Source: Trichoplax sp. H2 (Eukaryota > Placozoa > Uniplacotomia > Trichoplacea). From it: 64,000 nt of DNA. Positions 1-12,208 of this stretch are shown in pieces. How positions within the stretch are numbered: position 1 is the first letter of the stretch; every line of letters starts with the position of its first letter. Made by a program: the position numbers and the translations under genes. Location of the stretch: contig NOWV01000280.1 in NCBI GenBank assembly GCA_003344405.1, positions 1 to 64,000 of the forward strand, read 5' to 3'. The notes beneath the pieces are model-generated. The model ran no database searches and was not told the DNA's origin. It worked only from the letters and a program-made list of their open reading frames with translations.

Positions 1-1525
1 TATAAAGTGGAGGAATTATCTGTTTTTATTTTTTTTACCCTTTATGATAAAGTGTTTGAATATAGGTATTTACCAGTTTGGTCATGAACTTTAAGGAACA
101 AGGGAAATTTGATTACGACAGGGGTACAATTTTTGGTTAGTAGTCCTGTCACGTTCTGTAATAGTTACATAATTAGTATGTTACCTTCTTTCTATATATG
201 GTTAAATATCACGATGTTATTATCACGTCATGCGTATATAGATGTGGTTATGGTACTATATTAAGCTTATCTATATATGTATTCTCATGTTGCCATACTC
301 GGTATGATATCCTATTTGTAATGACTAAACTAGGGAAACCTTTCTGTTGGTGATGATCGTGTGATCTACGTCAGTAGATCAAAGGGACAACTTTAAAAGA
401 GAGGCCAACTACAGATTACGGGCTATAACGTAATATGGACGGACTTTGCACAAGGGTCACTCGTGTAGAAGAGGACAGTGCAACTACGACATTGTGGGCT
501 CGAGAATAGAACAGTAGTCGACATTGCCTTGGACTATTTAATTATCTATATTTGAGTTGTAATATTGAGTAGTCCATGGCAATGTACTGTATTTAGTAGG
601 AGTCCAGTAAAAGGAGATAGACAATAATAGCGAATGCGCGCAAGGGATGGACATTGGACACCTTGTACAAAGAACAATACAGCATTATTGTTCGGAGCCC
701 TGCCTGCTCTGAATTTCAGAGTACTGTACTGTACTCTGTGTACTGTACAGTGTACTGTACACTGTAGGTATCACAATGCCATCAGAGTCCGGAGTGCGCA
801 TGCGGCACATGGAATTACGTATTCCTCAGTTGTACAGTACTGTGCAGATACTGTACTGTAGAGTACATTGAAACTATACTGTAGATCATAAAGGTATTGA
901 ACCGAACTGAACCGTACCGAACCTTTCTCAGGTCGATGTGAAAGCAATTGACTACTTCACTGAATGTATATTATTTTCAATGGACACGCTCATACTAGAC
1001 CATACTCAAGCACAGTAGAGTATGGAGCTGAGAGAGGTGCTACGGATCGTGTCGTATACTCAGTGTACTGTACTGTACTGTACTGTATACCGGTAAGTTG
1101 ATCTGGAAGGAAAGACGAGGCAACTAGACACTAAGCAACTAGAGACGCCAACGACGAGATTTCAGTTCGCCAAGTTGGATTCAAATTGATTGCCCTGGTA
1201 TTGGACTTAAACATCACTATTTCTATCTCAATATTAGGTATAATGAAAGCAGTGGTTATTGGTATAAATGATTGCTAGGAAGCCTAAACTTATATGCTTC
1301 TGTAGCCAACATTGGAAGCATAAACAAAGTAGTTATAGTGCTATCACTCAGCCAGGACTGTTTATTGTTGTCAATGTTTGATGAACTCTTCCATTCGTAT
1401 AAATATTGATGTAGTACAAGGGCAGTTGTACGATTCAATTTTTTCACCATTTCATCAGCAAGAGGTATAAAGTATTTGCTAACAGTTTATTGATTTGATG
1501 TAGTTGAACGTCTAAATTAACTACC
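1..1525. other. intergenic, upstream of the MAP4K gene
   Basis: No exon with convincing homology was found on either strand. The stretch is AT-rich and holds the TGTAC pentamer cluster annotated separately. It should contain the promoter of the kinase gene that starts at 1526. The short open frames here (634-861 plus strand, 1256-1450 minus strand) look random; the first is partly a translation of the TGTAC repeat. Confidence 0.5.
720..1090. repeat. TGTAC/GTACT pentamer cluster
   Basis: Blocks of the pentamer GTACT (reverse complement AGTAC) occur at about 720-765, 830-870 and 1064-1090. The last block is five near-perfect tandem units. Both orientations are present, so single strands could fold back on themselves. 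The cluster lies about 440-800 bp upstream of the kinase start codon. Similar clusters lie upstream of other genes in this window. Confidence 0.85.
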
Positions 1526-4500
1526 ATGATGCTTGGAATGAGAGAATTGCAAGAGCAATTCGATATCAAGAAAAAGATTGGCAGTGGCAGTTACGGCGAC
1601 GTCTTTAAAGTAAGGCGATAAAAAATAAGTAACGTCCATGTATATTAATCTTACATTTACTATCGGTGCTATCCATGATCGCTATGGAAAATTTCATAAA
1701 TAAAAATTAGGCTACACATAACGCTATCATAACGCTTTACAAGCTTGACATGAAGGAAATACCTATTCCAATAAATTCGTTTTTATGCCAATTTTTTATT
1801 TATTTCCATTTGATGCCTAAATCAAACCCTAAGCAAACCTTGTTATAATGCAAGCACACGCTCTAGTCAGTTTTCTATCTTGTTTATTATGCCTTGTTAG
1901 GTACGAGTTCGTCAAACGGATCAAATTGCAGCATTGAAAGTGATCAAAATACAAGAAGGTAAGATTGATACAGTGATAGGCAAGTATGAGTCACTCTCTT
2001 GTGAAATCCCCTATTGATGTTTTTAGCTTCCGTCTTTAGTTGATTTGTTTTTTTGTTGATCATACTACTGATAGTTATCAGTAGACCATGGTATGCATGT
2101 TAGCTACAAAAATATCCCAGAATTCTACTATACTGTACTGTACATTGAATTAACAACAAATCCAATCATGATAAATGATAAGCTGAGATTGATACTACAT
2201 TGTTGGTTTCCGATTTAGGCGGTACTGTAGTTTGTAGATATCTTGAAGTGACAGTCAGTGATATCCCTACTCCTAACAAAATGAGCAATTCGTTAATTAT
2301 GGAGAGCAAAATTATCGCTCACGAGAGTTAATTTACGATCGGAATGATCTTCGACTTTACAAAGGATAAAAATGGATTAACTGTTACGTGTACATGTTTG
2401 TATACTCGACATGCGATGACAATACTTAATTCTGTCGACCGTACGTTAATATCATGTCAAGCATTGTGCTGCCAATACAGTACTATGCAGTCCATACTTA
2501 TCCATCATTTGTTTGTACAACTATCTTAAAATTACTCATGCAATTTACTTTTCTATTATTCTTGCTTTTAATTGTAACTCATTTCTATTGATGGATACGA
2601 TAATAAGATGATGATCTCGCCATCATTGAACAAGAAATACAAATACTTCGTGGCTGTGTACATCCCAATATTGTCCAGTATTTCCATAGTGAATTTCGGT
2701 AAGCAAAGCTACGCATTATACATATACGTGTATACTGTAGAGAAATATCTACTATCACCATTAAACAGCAATCCCAAACTTTCCCTTACAATGCATAAAT
2801 TGATCGTTCATGACCAGAACGTAGTACTTAAGTTGACGTAATAATCAATCAATCAATCAATCTAAAGTTGAAATGATAGATTAACACCTGAAAATTATAT
2901 TCTAGTTGATAAAGTAAGAAAGTCTAACTTACTTTATATGCATAACATAGGTATTAACATGTGTAGCGTACGTATATATTAATGTTTTTCCATGACTTCA
3001 ATATTTAAGCCGACAACAGTTGTGGATCACCATGGAATACTGTGGCGGTGGCTCATTACAGGATATTTATAAGCGTAAGACAACTGTAATCTCTTGGGAT
3101 AAATAGGATAGCTGACAATGCACCATAATTGATGTGTATATAGTATTGTTAAATTCAGCTTTTCACTCCAGATGTAGAGTATATTCATTAGCAACAATTA
3201 TGGCTATATCAGGCGTCGCTTATATGTATGGTATTACCTTTCATGTTATATCAATAGGTACCGGCGCTCTAACTGAACAACAAATTGCTTTTGTTTGTCG
3301 AGAATCTTTGCGAGTATGTAATAGAGATGCACTTTTCTAACTAATCTAGCTGTGAAAATAGATTAATTCTTTTCATAATTGTTGAAATTCTATCTTAATA
3401 ATGGAATTATTAAATAGGGATTGGATTATTTGCATCAGCAACAGAAGTTACATCGAGATATAAAGGTTAAACTTAAAAAATTTCGATCACGAAAACGGCA
3501 AGAGCATAATTATAGATATACTGTATCATTACTTTTATTCTAGGGCGCAAATATATTATTAACGGAAGATGGCGACATTAAATTAGGTTATATAGTAGTA
3601 GATTATCATATAACTATGCAATATCATTAATGTTAGAATATTGGATGATATATTAAGCATCATACTGAAGGCTAACTATCCATATCTATATAGCCGATTT
3701 TGGTGTTGCCGCTCAAATAACCAATACATTTCAAAAGAGGCAGACATTTATTGGAACACCTTACTGGTACGTTCAAATTTTTATCGACCAGTTTCAACCT
3801 GCGTTAATTCTATCCACCTCAGTTAACTGGATAATATGATATTAGGCATACAATAATGGATAGAATCGAAATTTTACAGGATTACATTTTGCAAGCGCAA
3901 CCCTCTTAGTATTTCCTTATACTGTATATTAATTACTATTGAAAAGTACTCTTATAATACCGATGATAATATGTAAAATTAAATATGGACAGACTATGGA
4001 TACAAGAATATTTTAAGGTGTGGATGTGTGATATGTATTTTATTTCGTAGGATGGCACCCGAAGTCGCCAATGTTGAACGCGAAGGGGGTTATGATCAAG
4101 CGGTAATGTCGAACATACCAATTTGTAAAATTACAGTTCTACATTGTGGGTGATAATAACCAACCCATCTCCTTATTATTATTGCCAGTGTGATATTTGG
4201 GCTGTCGGCATAACAGCTATCGAGTTAGCACAACTAAAGCCGCCGCTATATGAAATACATCCTATGAAGTAAGAATTTGAATGATTTGAAATGAGTTGAA
4301 ATACTATAGATGATTTTATTTATAATTATTTAATAACAGACAAAACTATGTATTAAACAATTTGTAACTGAAATGAAACACTTCGACATCATTTCCTTGT
4401 CTAGGGCTCTTCTCATCATTGGTAAATCAGATTATAAACCTCCAAAACTGAAGGAAAAGAATTTATGGTAAGTCTTGTCCTCAAGGTACTGCGTAGATCG

Positions 4501-7500
4501 CAAAGATAACGAAATTGAAACACTGTACATGCTACTTTCGTAAATAGGACTGTCAAATTTCACGATTTTATTAAAGAAACTTTAACAAAAGATTATACGA
4601 GACGGCCATCTGCTGGAAAGTTATTGCAGGTGATAAAATAGCTCGAACTTTAAAATATTTAATCATCCCTCTGACCTGACTTTATGCAGCTGGATAGTTT
4701 ATGGTAAGCTATTGAATTATGATTGAATTTTTTAGCACCATTTTGCTGCGCAACCGTTGTCGAAAGAATCAACGAGAGCCTTATTGCATGCATATCATGC
4801 AAAATTACAATTAAAGAAGAAACATAAGGTTAAAGAGGAAAGAATAATTATTAAAATAATAACATTTGCATGATTGGATTACATTTATCTTGTTAAATCC
4901 CTAAACCTTGATGTTGCAATGATGGAATTGACATTAATAGATTCTGATATGGAGATATTTACAGATTAAACCTTGTTTTTCCTTTGGTTTTGGAAACTAG
5001 CATCGTGTAAAATAATATTTATTTCTTTTACAATTAAGGAGATGAAAAGAGTCAAATCGGTGAAGCACCCAAAAGGTAGGATATACTTACAAGTATATCA
5101 TACATATACAGTATATAGTTATAAAAATACTGAGGTTCTACTCAGGTTATTTATTGCAAAATCAGCGAATCTTCGTATCGGATCTCACAATGAAGATAAT
5201 TATAACGTAATTACTTTGCTTTATTCTGTACAGAGGAATATAAAGTTCCGGTTAGACAACCTGAAAAGGTGGAAATCCCTAAGGTATATCACCATATTTC
5301 AATTAAATTTTTGGTTTTATACCTCCTAATTTGTGACATTTTTAATTGCTATAATTTATTTTGATTGAATTAGCCAAGTCGTCCTGCCCCATCGCCTTCA
5401 AATCATGCCGTGAATCCGACACCTGCCATTCCTAATAAGCCTCCGAAATTACCTCCTAAACATGCTGCCATATCTGCTGGTCCAAGTGGAACTCTTGTAG
5501 GTGAATCTGGCGAAAAACCACCGATTCCTCCTCGTGCGCCTACCCAACGGCGTTCAGTTTTGCCTTCTTCAATGCACCCGGAGGTAAATATCTTTAGATT
5601 ATGTAATTACTTCAATCTAGAATGTTTCTCTAATTATGCTGCTATTTAAAATCATAGAATCGTCGGTTAAAAATAAATATCAAAACCCTCTTTTGTGGTT
5701 GTCCTATGCATATCTATGACGTTGCATTTTGGTGTCGCAATGAAGAAGGTAGTAGTTTCGAAAATTCATTATTGAATCGTCATTACTGTAGTTGTTAGAT
5801 GTTTCATCGAACCAATAATTGCTGTTTTACTTCAGATAAATGCATACTTATTGGTACCGATGAGGGTGTATTTCTGATGAGCACTAATGAGAATGAGGTA
5901 AACCGTAATCTTTATTACTGGAAATACTTTGTTACTAATGTTCTTTATATTGATCCAAGTGATCGTATTATATTTTAATCTTATGAAGTAAATTATTTTT
6001 TCTTATTTCGGGATATGAATGCTGTAGCCAACCCATCAACAGTTTTTTCAAATAATCAGAAAAAAGACTGTATGGCTTGCTGTTCATAAAGATACTTTAT
6101 CTGCGCTATCAGGTTAACTCAGATAAGTTTTATATATTTTAATTTGCTGTCGAAAAGATTCATCTTTATGCGAAAGATTTTCTCGAAAAGTTATTTAAAT
6201 TACGTAAAGTAATACTTTTTTCATTACCAATACCCTTTGGATATTTTACAACAACTATATTATATACACGTATATAGGGAATGACAGTTCATCTTTAATG
6301 CTTCGATTTTATAATCTCAACCGGTTATATGAGAGAGTTGAATTTTCGGCTAATATACTTAGCAATTTACCGTAAGGAGATTTAAAAATATGGCTTCTTT
6401 AGTTAAATTTACTTTGTAAGTTATATCAATACTAGATTGTTATTGTAGATTTCTCGATAATGGTAACAAAGTAACTGATACGAAAGGATGTAAGAGGTGT
6501 ACTATGAGTAAGTTCGTTGCATATTTGATACGGCTATAATTTAGAATAGCATAATTTTACTTTCCTGTTATTATTAAATTTGTAAAATGTATCGATCTTT
6601 TTGTAGTAACGCACCCCTTTCACAAGGATCGTACGTACTTATGTGCTCAATTGCCCGAATCGATACTATTAATGCAATATGATGAACATCAAAATACCTT
6701 TAAAGAAATCGAAGTAAGAATACAATGATTTATGACAGCTTCAAATTTTTGGTCCGCACTACCTCATTTTGATAAGATACCTAATCATTCGTTTACGAGT
6801 AGCCCTGCTCAGTTTCTTGCAGTTAAGAAACTGAGCGTCTCATTATACATTGTTTCATTTCAGATTATTAATTTAGATATTTACTTTTGTAGCAATTATA
6901 TAGTCGATTCCTACAAACATTTCAAAACATATATTGAATTTTAGCTCTATTAAACTTCCTTAGTAAGATTCATGAACAATATTCTAAACTCTAATGTTTT
7001 ATTCTGTTATGAACTGAGTGAGTATCTTATTGCTGTTATGTTTCTATTTTACGCTTTATTCAAATTTTATTACACTTCTATTTCATGGATAGCGATTTCC
7101 TTTTAATTTTCCTGGTGATTTGCCCTTATTCGAATTGTTCGCTGCTCAAGAACATGATTATCCGTTTTTGTGCATCGGTGTTAAGCTAAGGTTGGACATT
7201 TTTAGACTTATGTGACATTGTTATTTAGTAAGGAAGGTTATGCCTTTAATTTCATTATCGAATAATTTAAATGGATTAGTGAATACTGAAAATTGATGAT
7301 GTAGAATTAGCAGCGAAATTTTTTCTTTTAGTTCGAAGCAACCAAGCCCGAATATCGAATTTATTACCATTGACCTAAACTTACAATCTATCTGGTATCC
7401 AAATGTCAACTGGTGTAAGCGTAACTTTCAGAATAAATATAAAGTATATCTTTTGAAATCTATCGACAAATCTGTTTAAATTATTAATTATTTTCTTGAT

Positions 7501-8227
7501 CCGTAGCTACTACGATAAAGCCTGTTTGCTGTTACCAGGCTTACAAAAATGCTGTTTTGATTTGCTATAATGGTACAATAATTATAATTGATAGACACCA
7601 ATAGTAGAATTTAAATTTTTATTATCCATGATTTTACAGACTACGTAAGATTAACGCTTCTAATGCATTTGATAAAGGTCAGACCAGGTTTTATAATTTG
7701 GACGGGACATTAAAATCAAGCAATAACATGCCTTCAGTATTAAATTTCTCTGGGAATCCTTTGTTTGTTGGTATGATGGAATAAATGTATGTCAGATAGA
7801 AGAATAGTCAGAGTTATAAAAGATTATTCTTGCTTCTAGTGGAAGATTGTCAAGTCCAAGTAATTATAGGTATCTTGGAAAACGGAATTGAAATTAAACA
7901 ATTTCATGGAGGCAGAGGAGTAAGATGCGTATCTTTATTTTAAATTCTTGAACAATTTAAATTATGCGATGAACATTATTCGTTTATCGTACAACTTTTT
8001 AGGATCATGATCAAATTGTACCAAGTGGGGGTAAAAAATTTCGCTTTTTAGGCTCGAATAGGTAAAACGTTATTTGCGAGGGTGATAAAGTTATATATAA
8101 ATGGTATGTTTGATCAAAGGATAAACTGTTTCTTTTGTTTCTCTTTCTCAGCGCCAGAGTATTTATTGCTGAAATAGAAGGCCACAATGAATACGATCTT
8201 TATGAGATAGTTGTAAAAGTATTATAA
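1526..8227 (+). CDS. MAP4K: MAP4K-family (germinal centre kinase-like) Ser/Thr kinase with CNH domain
   Basis: The reconstruction has 29 exons: 1526-1609, 1901-1958, 2608-2698, 3010-3074, 3258-3313, 3418-3465, 3544-3586, 3694-3766, 4051-4102, 4189-4268, 4405-4467, 4548-4629, 4736-4828, 5039-5075, 5234-5283, 5374-5583, 5658-5748, 5836-5897, 6028-6112, 6278-6371, 6449-6507, 6607-6713, 7093-7190, 7332-7414, 7507-7572, 7678-7770, 7840-7919, 8003-8061, 8152-8227. They total 2238 nt, so 745 aa, and all phases close. An N-terminal kinase domain (about 12-270) has glycine loop GSGSYGDV (19-26), ATP-site Lys41, HRD Asp132, DFG 150-152 and MAPE 174-177 preceded by GTPYW. A proline-rich SH3-binding linker follows (about 326-395), then a citron-homology (CNH) domain (about 400-735). 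Known members act upstream of MAP3Ks in JNK and Hippo-like signalling. Which vertebrate MAP4K (1, 2, 3 or 5) is closest was not resolved. The acceptor at 7678 was chosen because it alone restores frame and CNH spacing. Confidence 0.93.
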
Positions 8228-9398
8228 AATTTACAAAAGATCGATTAGCCAAACTTTCTAGACAAATTTTCTTTCAAAATTTCTTAATTACTAATAATGC
8301 CTACAGTAAATACTGGTTTATACAATTATTTCCTACCTCTAATTGCAGATCTTATGACATGTGGTATAAATCAGCTTTTCGTAATTGAACTCTTTCTACG
8401 AACATCGTTTTTAAATTTAGTGAGGCAATGCATGTGTTGTCATTCGATGGTTTATTTGACCGTTATAATTATTATTCATTCAAAATGCAAATAGGTATTA
8501 TTACCATCCCATTTATTAATTGTTAGATTCTTATTGATTACCAGTATAACTGAGAATGATGATATTTAAAGTCAGTCAAATTTTTATCTAATCAATTATT
8601 TTAAAACGGAGTCGAAATAAAGAGATAATGTTGCTACAGTTATTACTTGATAATTGCTGATAATATATATTCATGTAACAAATATAGAACGATTGTTTAA
8701 AAAGTAATGATACCGTTTCAGAAGGTGGTTAAAAGTAAAAATATATGGAAATAAAGGTAAGTATTGCATGAATATATATGGTATATTAAGGGCTTTGGCA
8801 GCCGTAGTAGGGACTGTGGTATTATAAGAAGCCTTTATTCTGGCTTGTAGGTCTTACTATAGCCAACTAGATCTATTTGATCTTGTTGAATATTTTAATA
8901 ACTAATACAAGTGGAGACGCTGGTAGAGTGTTCAATAGCGAAATGTCAATGGGTAAGATTTTGGCAATATACAGTGTTTGCATTAAGACACTCCCTACGT
9001 TTCTCTAGTTTTGGAAGGCCGCCAACGTCGCATATCTATAAATGGGTGATAGTTATACAGTTTTTGTCTATTCCGTAATTAGCAAAAACATTGTAAACAT
9101 TTACCGATGTCTAGACAAATGAATCAACCATCAATACGACACTATGAAACAATACTCGAAGCTTGCAATCTTTAAAAGCTAATATAACAATCTTCCAATA
9201 CCATAACAGTATAAAATGTACCACTCAATATAGCAGTAAAATCAATATTTCGTAAGATATTACTAACAATCAAGTAGAATGGAAATAATCCTAATGCAGC
9301 CAAGCATTACAGTCACTGATAACATAGCCAATTGCACATAATGAAAGTATAAAAAATTTATCCTCCCATTTTGATGTTCAGAAAACTTAGATCGGATT
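8228..9398. other. intergenic between convergent genes
   Basis: This AT-rich stretch lies between the 3' ends of the kinase (+) and the TMEM160-like gene (-). The AATAAA at about 8613 on the plus strand is a possible polyadenylation signal for the kinase. No coding exon was recognised; the open frame at 8297-8494 has no recognisable content. Confidence 0.45.
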
Positions 9399-10505
9399 TT
9401 ATTTGGCAGACTCAAAGAGCAAGTCTTCAAAGTAGAATAATAATCCTAAGATCCAAAATGAAAGAATACAACTTGCATGTGATATCATCCATATCAGGCG
9501 AAAACGAGAAATTAACATTTGACGACGTAGCTTGAGTCCATCCCAAATATAGTGGATTGTGCCAGAGCTGATACATAACACGCCCGTAGATGCAAAAACT
9601 ATAAAGATGTAGAAATAATGCTAAAATTGAATCATTACCCTATGAATTAGACATATATCACTTTAAGAACTAGGGAAACTGATTTCCTGTTTGATAAAGA
9701 AAGGTTTAATTGCTATTTATTCATGTCATCGTGATGCAGTGCCAATTTAGCCTACTTTACAAACGAATTATTTATTGATCTTACCAAGAGAAGCTGCTAC
9801 CGCATGAACATGATTGGCGATATCAGAGTTATATAGTGAAAGTGATATTGCGGTAAATAATAAACCGTTTCTACCCCAAGAAAGGTATCCTATCGTAGCA
9901 TAAGCATTTAATAATCTAGCATAATATCTGATGAGGGAAGATTAGCAACATCATTTATTTTTCTAGATCAATAAAATTGAATAATACTCATAACAGTCAT
10001 AATTAAGCAAGCAATGAACTCACCGTTTTCATTTGCCTTTTGTAGTGACTAACCGAGCCATGTTTAATTAAAATTAAAAAATCAAGCAATATTATACGTT
10101 TAGTTAAGGGTTGATAGGGACTAAATACTATAAAACAACGGTATAACAAGAGCAAATTAATCCAAAACTTGTTATCGCTAGTCATTGGCTTACCAATGCT
10201 GCCAGCTTAGTAACATCTAATGATTCTTTATTGATTGATTGTTTATTATCTGGTGATGAAGAAGTAGAATTCATCGTAGGCGCCGCCTTGGTGTCATTAT
10301 TGCTATGGAACGAAGAGCAACTCCTCCATAATACTATTGATGAAAATCGCTGCGGATAGAGGGCCGATGAAAGTGGCAATACTGCTTGATTAGCTCGTAT
10401 TCCTTTCTGACACACTGTTGAAGTATTGAATTCACGTAGATATCGTAAGCTCGAAGTTGGTCGCAGTCTTCGAGCTACATATAGCATGGATATAATCGGC
10501 GGCAT
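9399..10505 (-). CDS. TMEM160: TMEM160-like mitochondrial membrane protein
   Basis: Four exons are read: 10194-10505, 10020-10048, 9785-9915 and 9399-9598. They total 672 nt, giving 223 aa plus stop. The first exon encodes a basic, Arg- and Ser-rich N-terminus (MPPIISMLYVARRLRP...) typical of a mitochondrial presequence. The third exon reads LLNAYATIGYLSWGRNGLL, very like the signature LLRKAHETAFLSWFRNGLL that I recall for human TMEM160. The last exon supplies two hydrophobic segments. Vertebrate TMEM160 is about 188 aa and resides in mitochondria; its biochemical role is poorly known. The donor of exon 2 is uncertain: the strong GTGAGT site gives a frameshift, while a weak GTTCAT site 5 nt further on keeps frame, so a missed microexon is possible. 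The gene is convergent with the kinase gene. Confidence 0.75.
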
Positions 10506-12208
10506 AATGATAGCCCAAATCAGAAAGCTACAATCGTTTCAACCCTTTTGAATGAGCAGGAACCAACTTGAAATAGGTATATAAGACTACAGGAAAGATG
10601 TTAGTAGTGGTGCTGCTGTCTTGGCAACCAGTACAATGACGAAATCAAAGCGTATTTCTATATTAGCTTCAATTCCCTTTACTTCGATCGATCAACAAGT
10701 TAAGGCTAGTTGTCGGCTATAAAACGATGGCAGATCGTAGTTGGTAACACCACGACGTTCATGTATACGATTTCAAACAATTTTGCACCTCTTTTTGACT
10801 AGCGTTAACGGTAAACTAATGTGGCTTTGCTATTTGAGCTAGCAGTTATTTATTTATATAAAATAAACACAACTAGTCAGTTGCATTTTTGAAGGTACAG
10901 TATGAACGATCCGGTCTAGTGTAGTGCAGTACCTTATTGTACCAGTCCCTAGGGACGTTACTTTATTCCCTAAGGGCTGCTACAGCCATAAGCTCCAGTA
11001 TTGCTTTGTAGGGTACTGTACTGTACTACCTTACGGCTCACACTACGCACGGTATTGCACCTCTGCACACCAAACCAATCGAGGTTGCATACAGACTACT
11101 ATGGTAGATAGGCTTCCAAGTCGATTGCTCTAAAGATGGATAGATGGAAGGAGCCAAGCAAATTAGTCCGTGGATTTCTAAAATATTTATATATATATAT
11201 ATATTTTTCTATAAAAATGTATTTATGTCTCGTTAAAGTGAGTTGGTAGCGAAATAAAGTATTTTTTATCCCCTAGGGGAGGTGGGCTATTTTTCTGTCG
11301 CTTCTTGTTGCAACCCTCGGTTTGCAACAAGGCTGCATTATTTCAAGTGATTACATTAATCCATAATTTGATATACAGCATTTTTCTACCAGTTATAAAA
11401 TTGAGGTATTACGATATCCATCCTGGTAAAACGAATAAAAACATATATAATTTCACAGGCTTGCCTATCCTTTGAATACAATTTGGAATTATCTTGTACA
11501 GGTAACAAAAGATTTTTATCTTTCTTCAAATTGCCATTGCAGATAACCACAAGTACCGGTATGTAGTCTTTTCAATAGTTAGCTGCAATTTGTAGATTAA
11601 AGGATAAATTTTAGCCTTTGTTGTACAAAATACAACAGTGAATTTACGCTCAGACTAATTTACAACGATTTAAAGCCATTTATTGTTATAGAGTAGAGTG
11701 AGCAAACCACTTTTACAACGAATTTAATGACCAATCTATATTTATTCGTAGGATTGAAAATATAAAATAAATGAACCAGTATTTACAGTTACTTAAGACT
11801 GTTTCATTTTCATCATGATTAGAATTGTATGGAGAGTCAATAGCATACGCCGCGTTTTATTACGATATTTTAATATTCTTAACGGTGTACCCCAACTAAC
11901 TATTATGCATTTAGTTTAAAATATTTACGCTAATAGTTCGAATAATAATGGAAGAAATATATAAATATTAATAAATACCATTGCGTTAAGCACATACTCA
12001 AGTAAATGCTTAAATAATTAAATTATATTGGCACATTATACATTACTGCTCTTATCATCATATCAAATTTTAAATTATTGGAGATAATGCTTCTCCTCTA
12101 CAATCATACGTAGATAGAATTGGTGAGGCGTTAGATGATATGTAATAAATAAGGAAGAATTATAATGTAAAAATTACATAAACTTAAGTCAGCTAATTTA
12201 TGTATTTA
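10506..12208. other. intergenic, upstream of TMEM160-like gene and downstream of receptor A
   Basis: This stretch holds a sparse TGTAC cluster (10892-11031) and an AT dinucleotide run at about 11182-11204. The rest is AT-rich and no exon was recognised. It should contain the TMEM160-like promoter. Confidence 0.45.
10892..11031. repeat. sparse TGTAC/GTACT cluster
   Basis: Scattered pentamer units occur here (GGTACAGTATG at about 10895, GGTACTGTACTGTACTACC at about 11012-11030). They lie 390-530 bp upstream of the TMEM160-like start codon on its own strand side. Weaker than the clusters at 720 and 28530. Confidence 0.6.
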
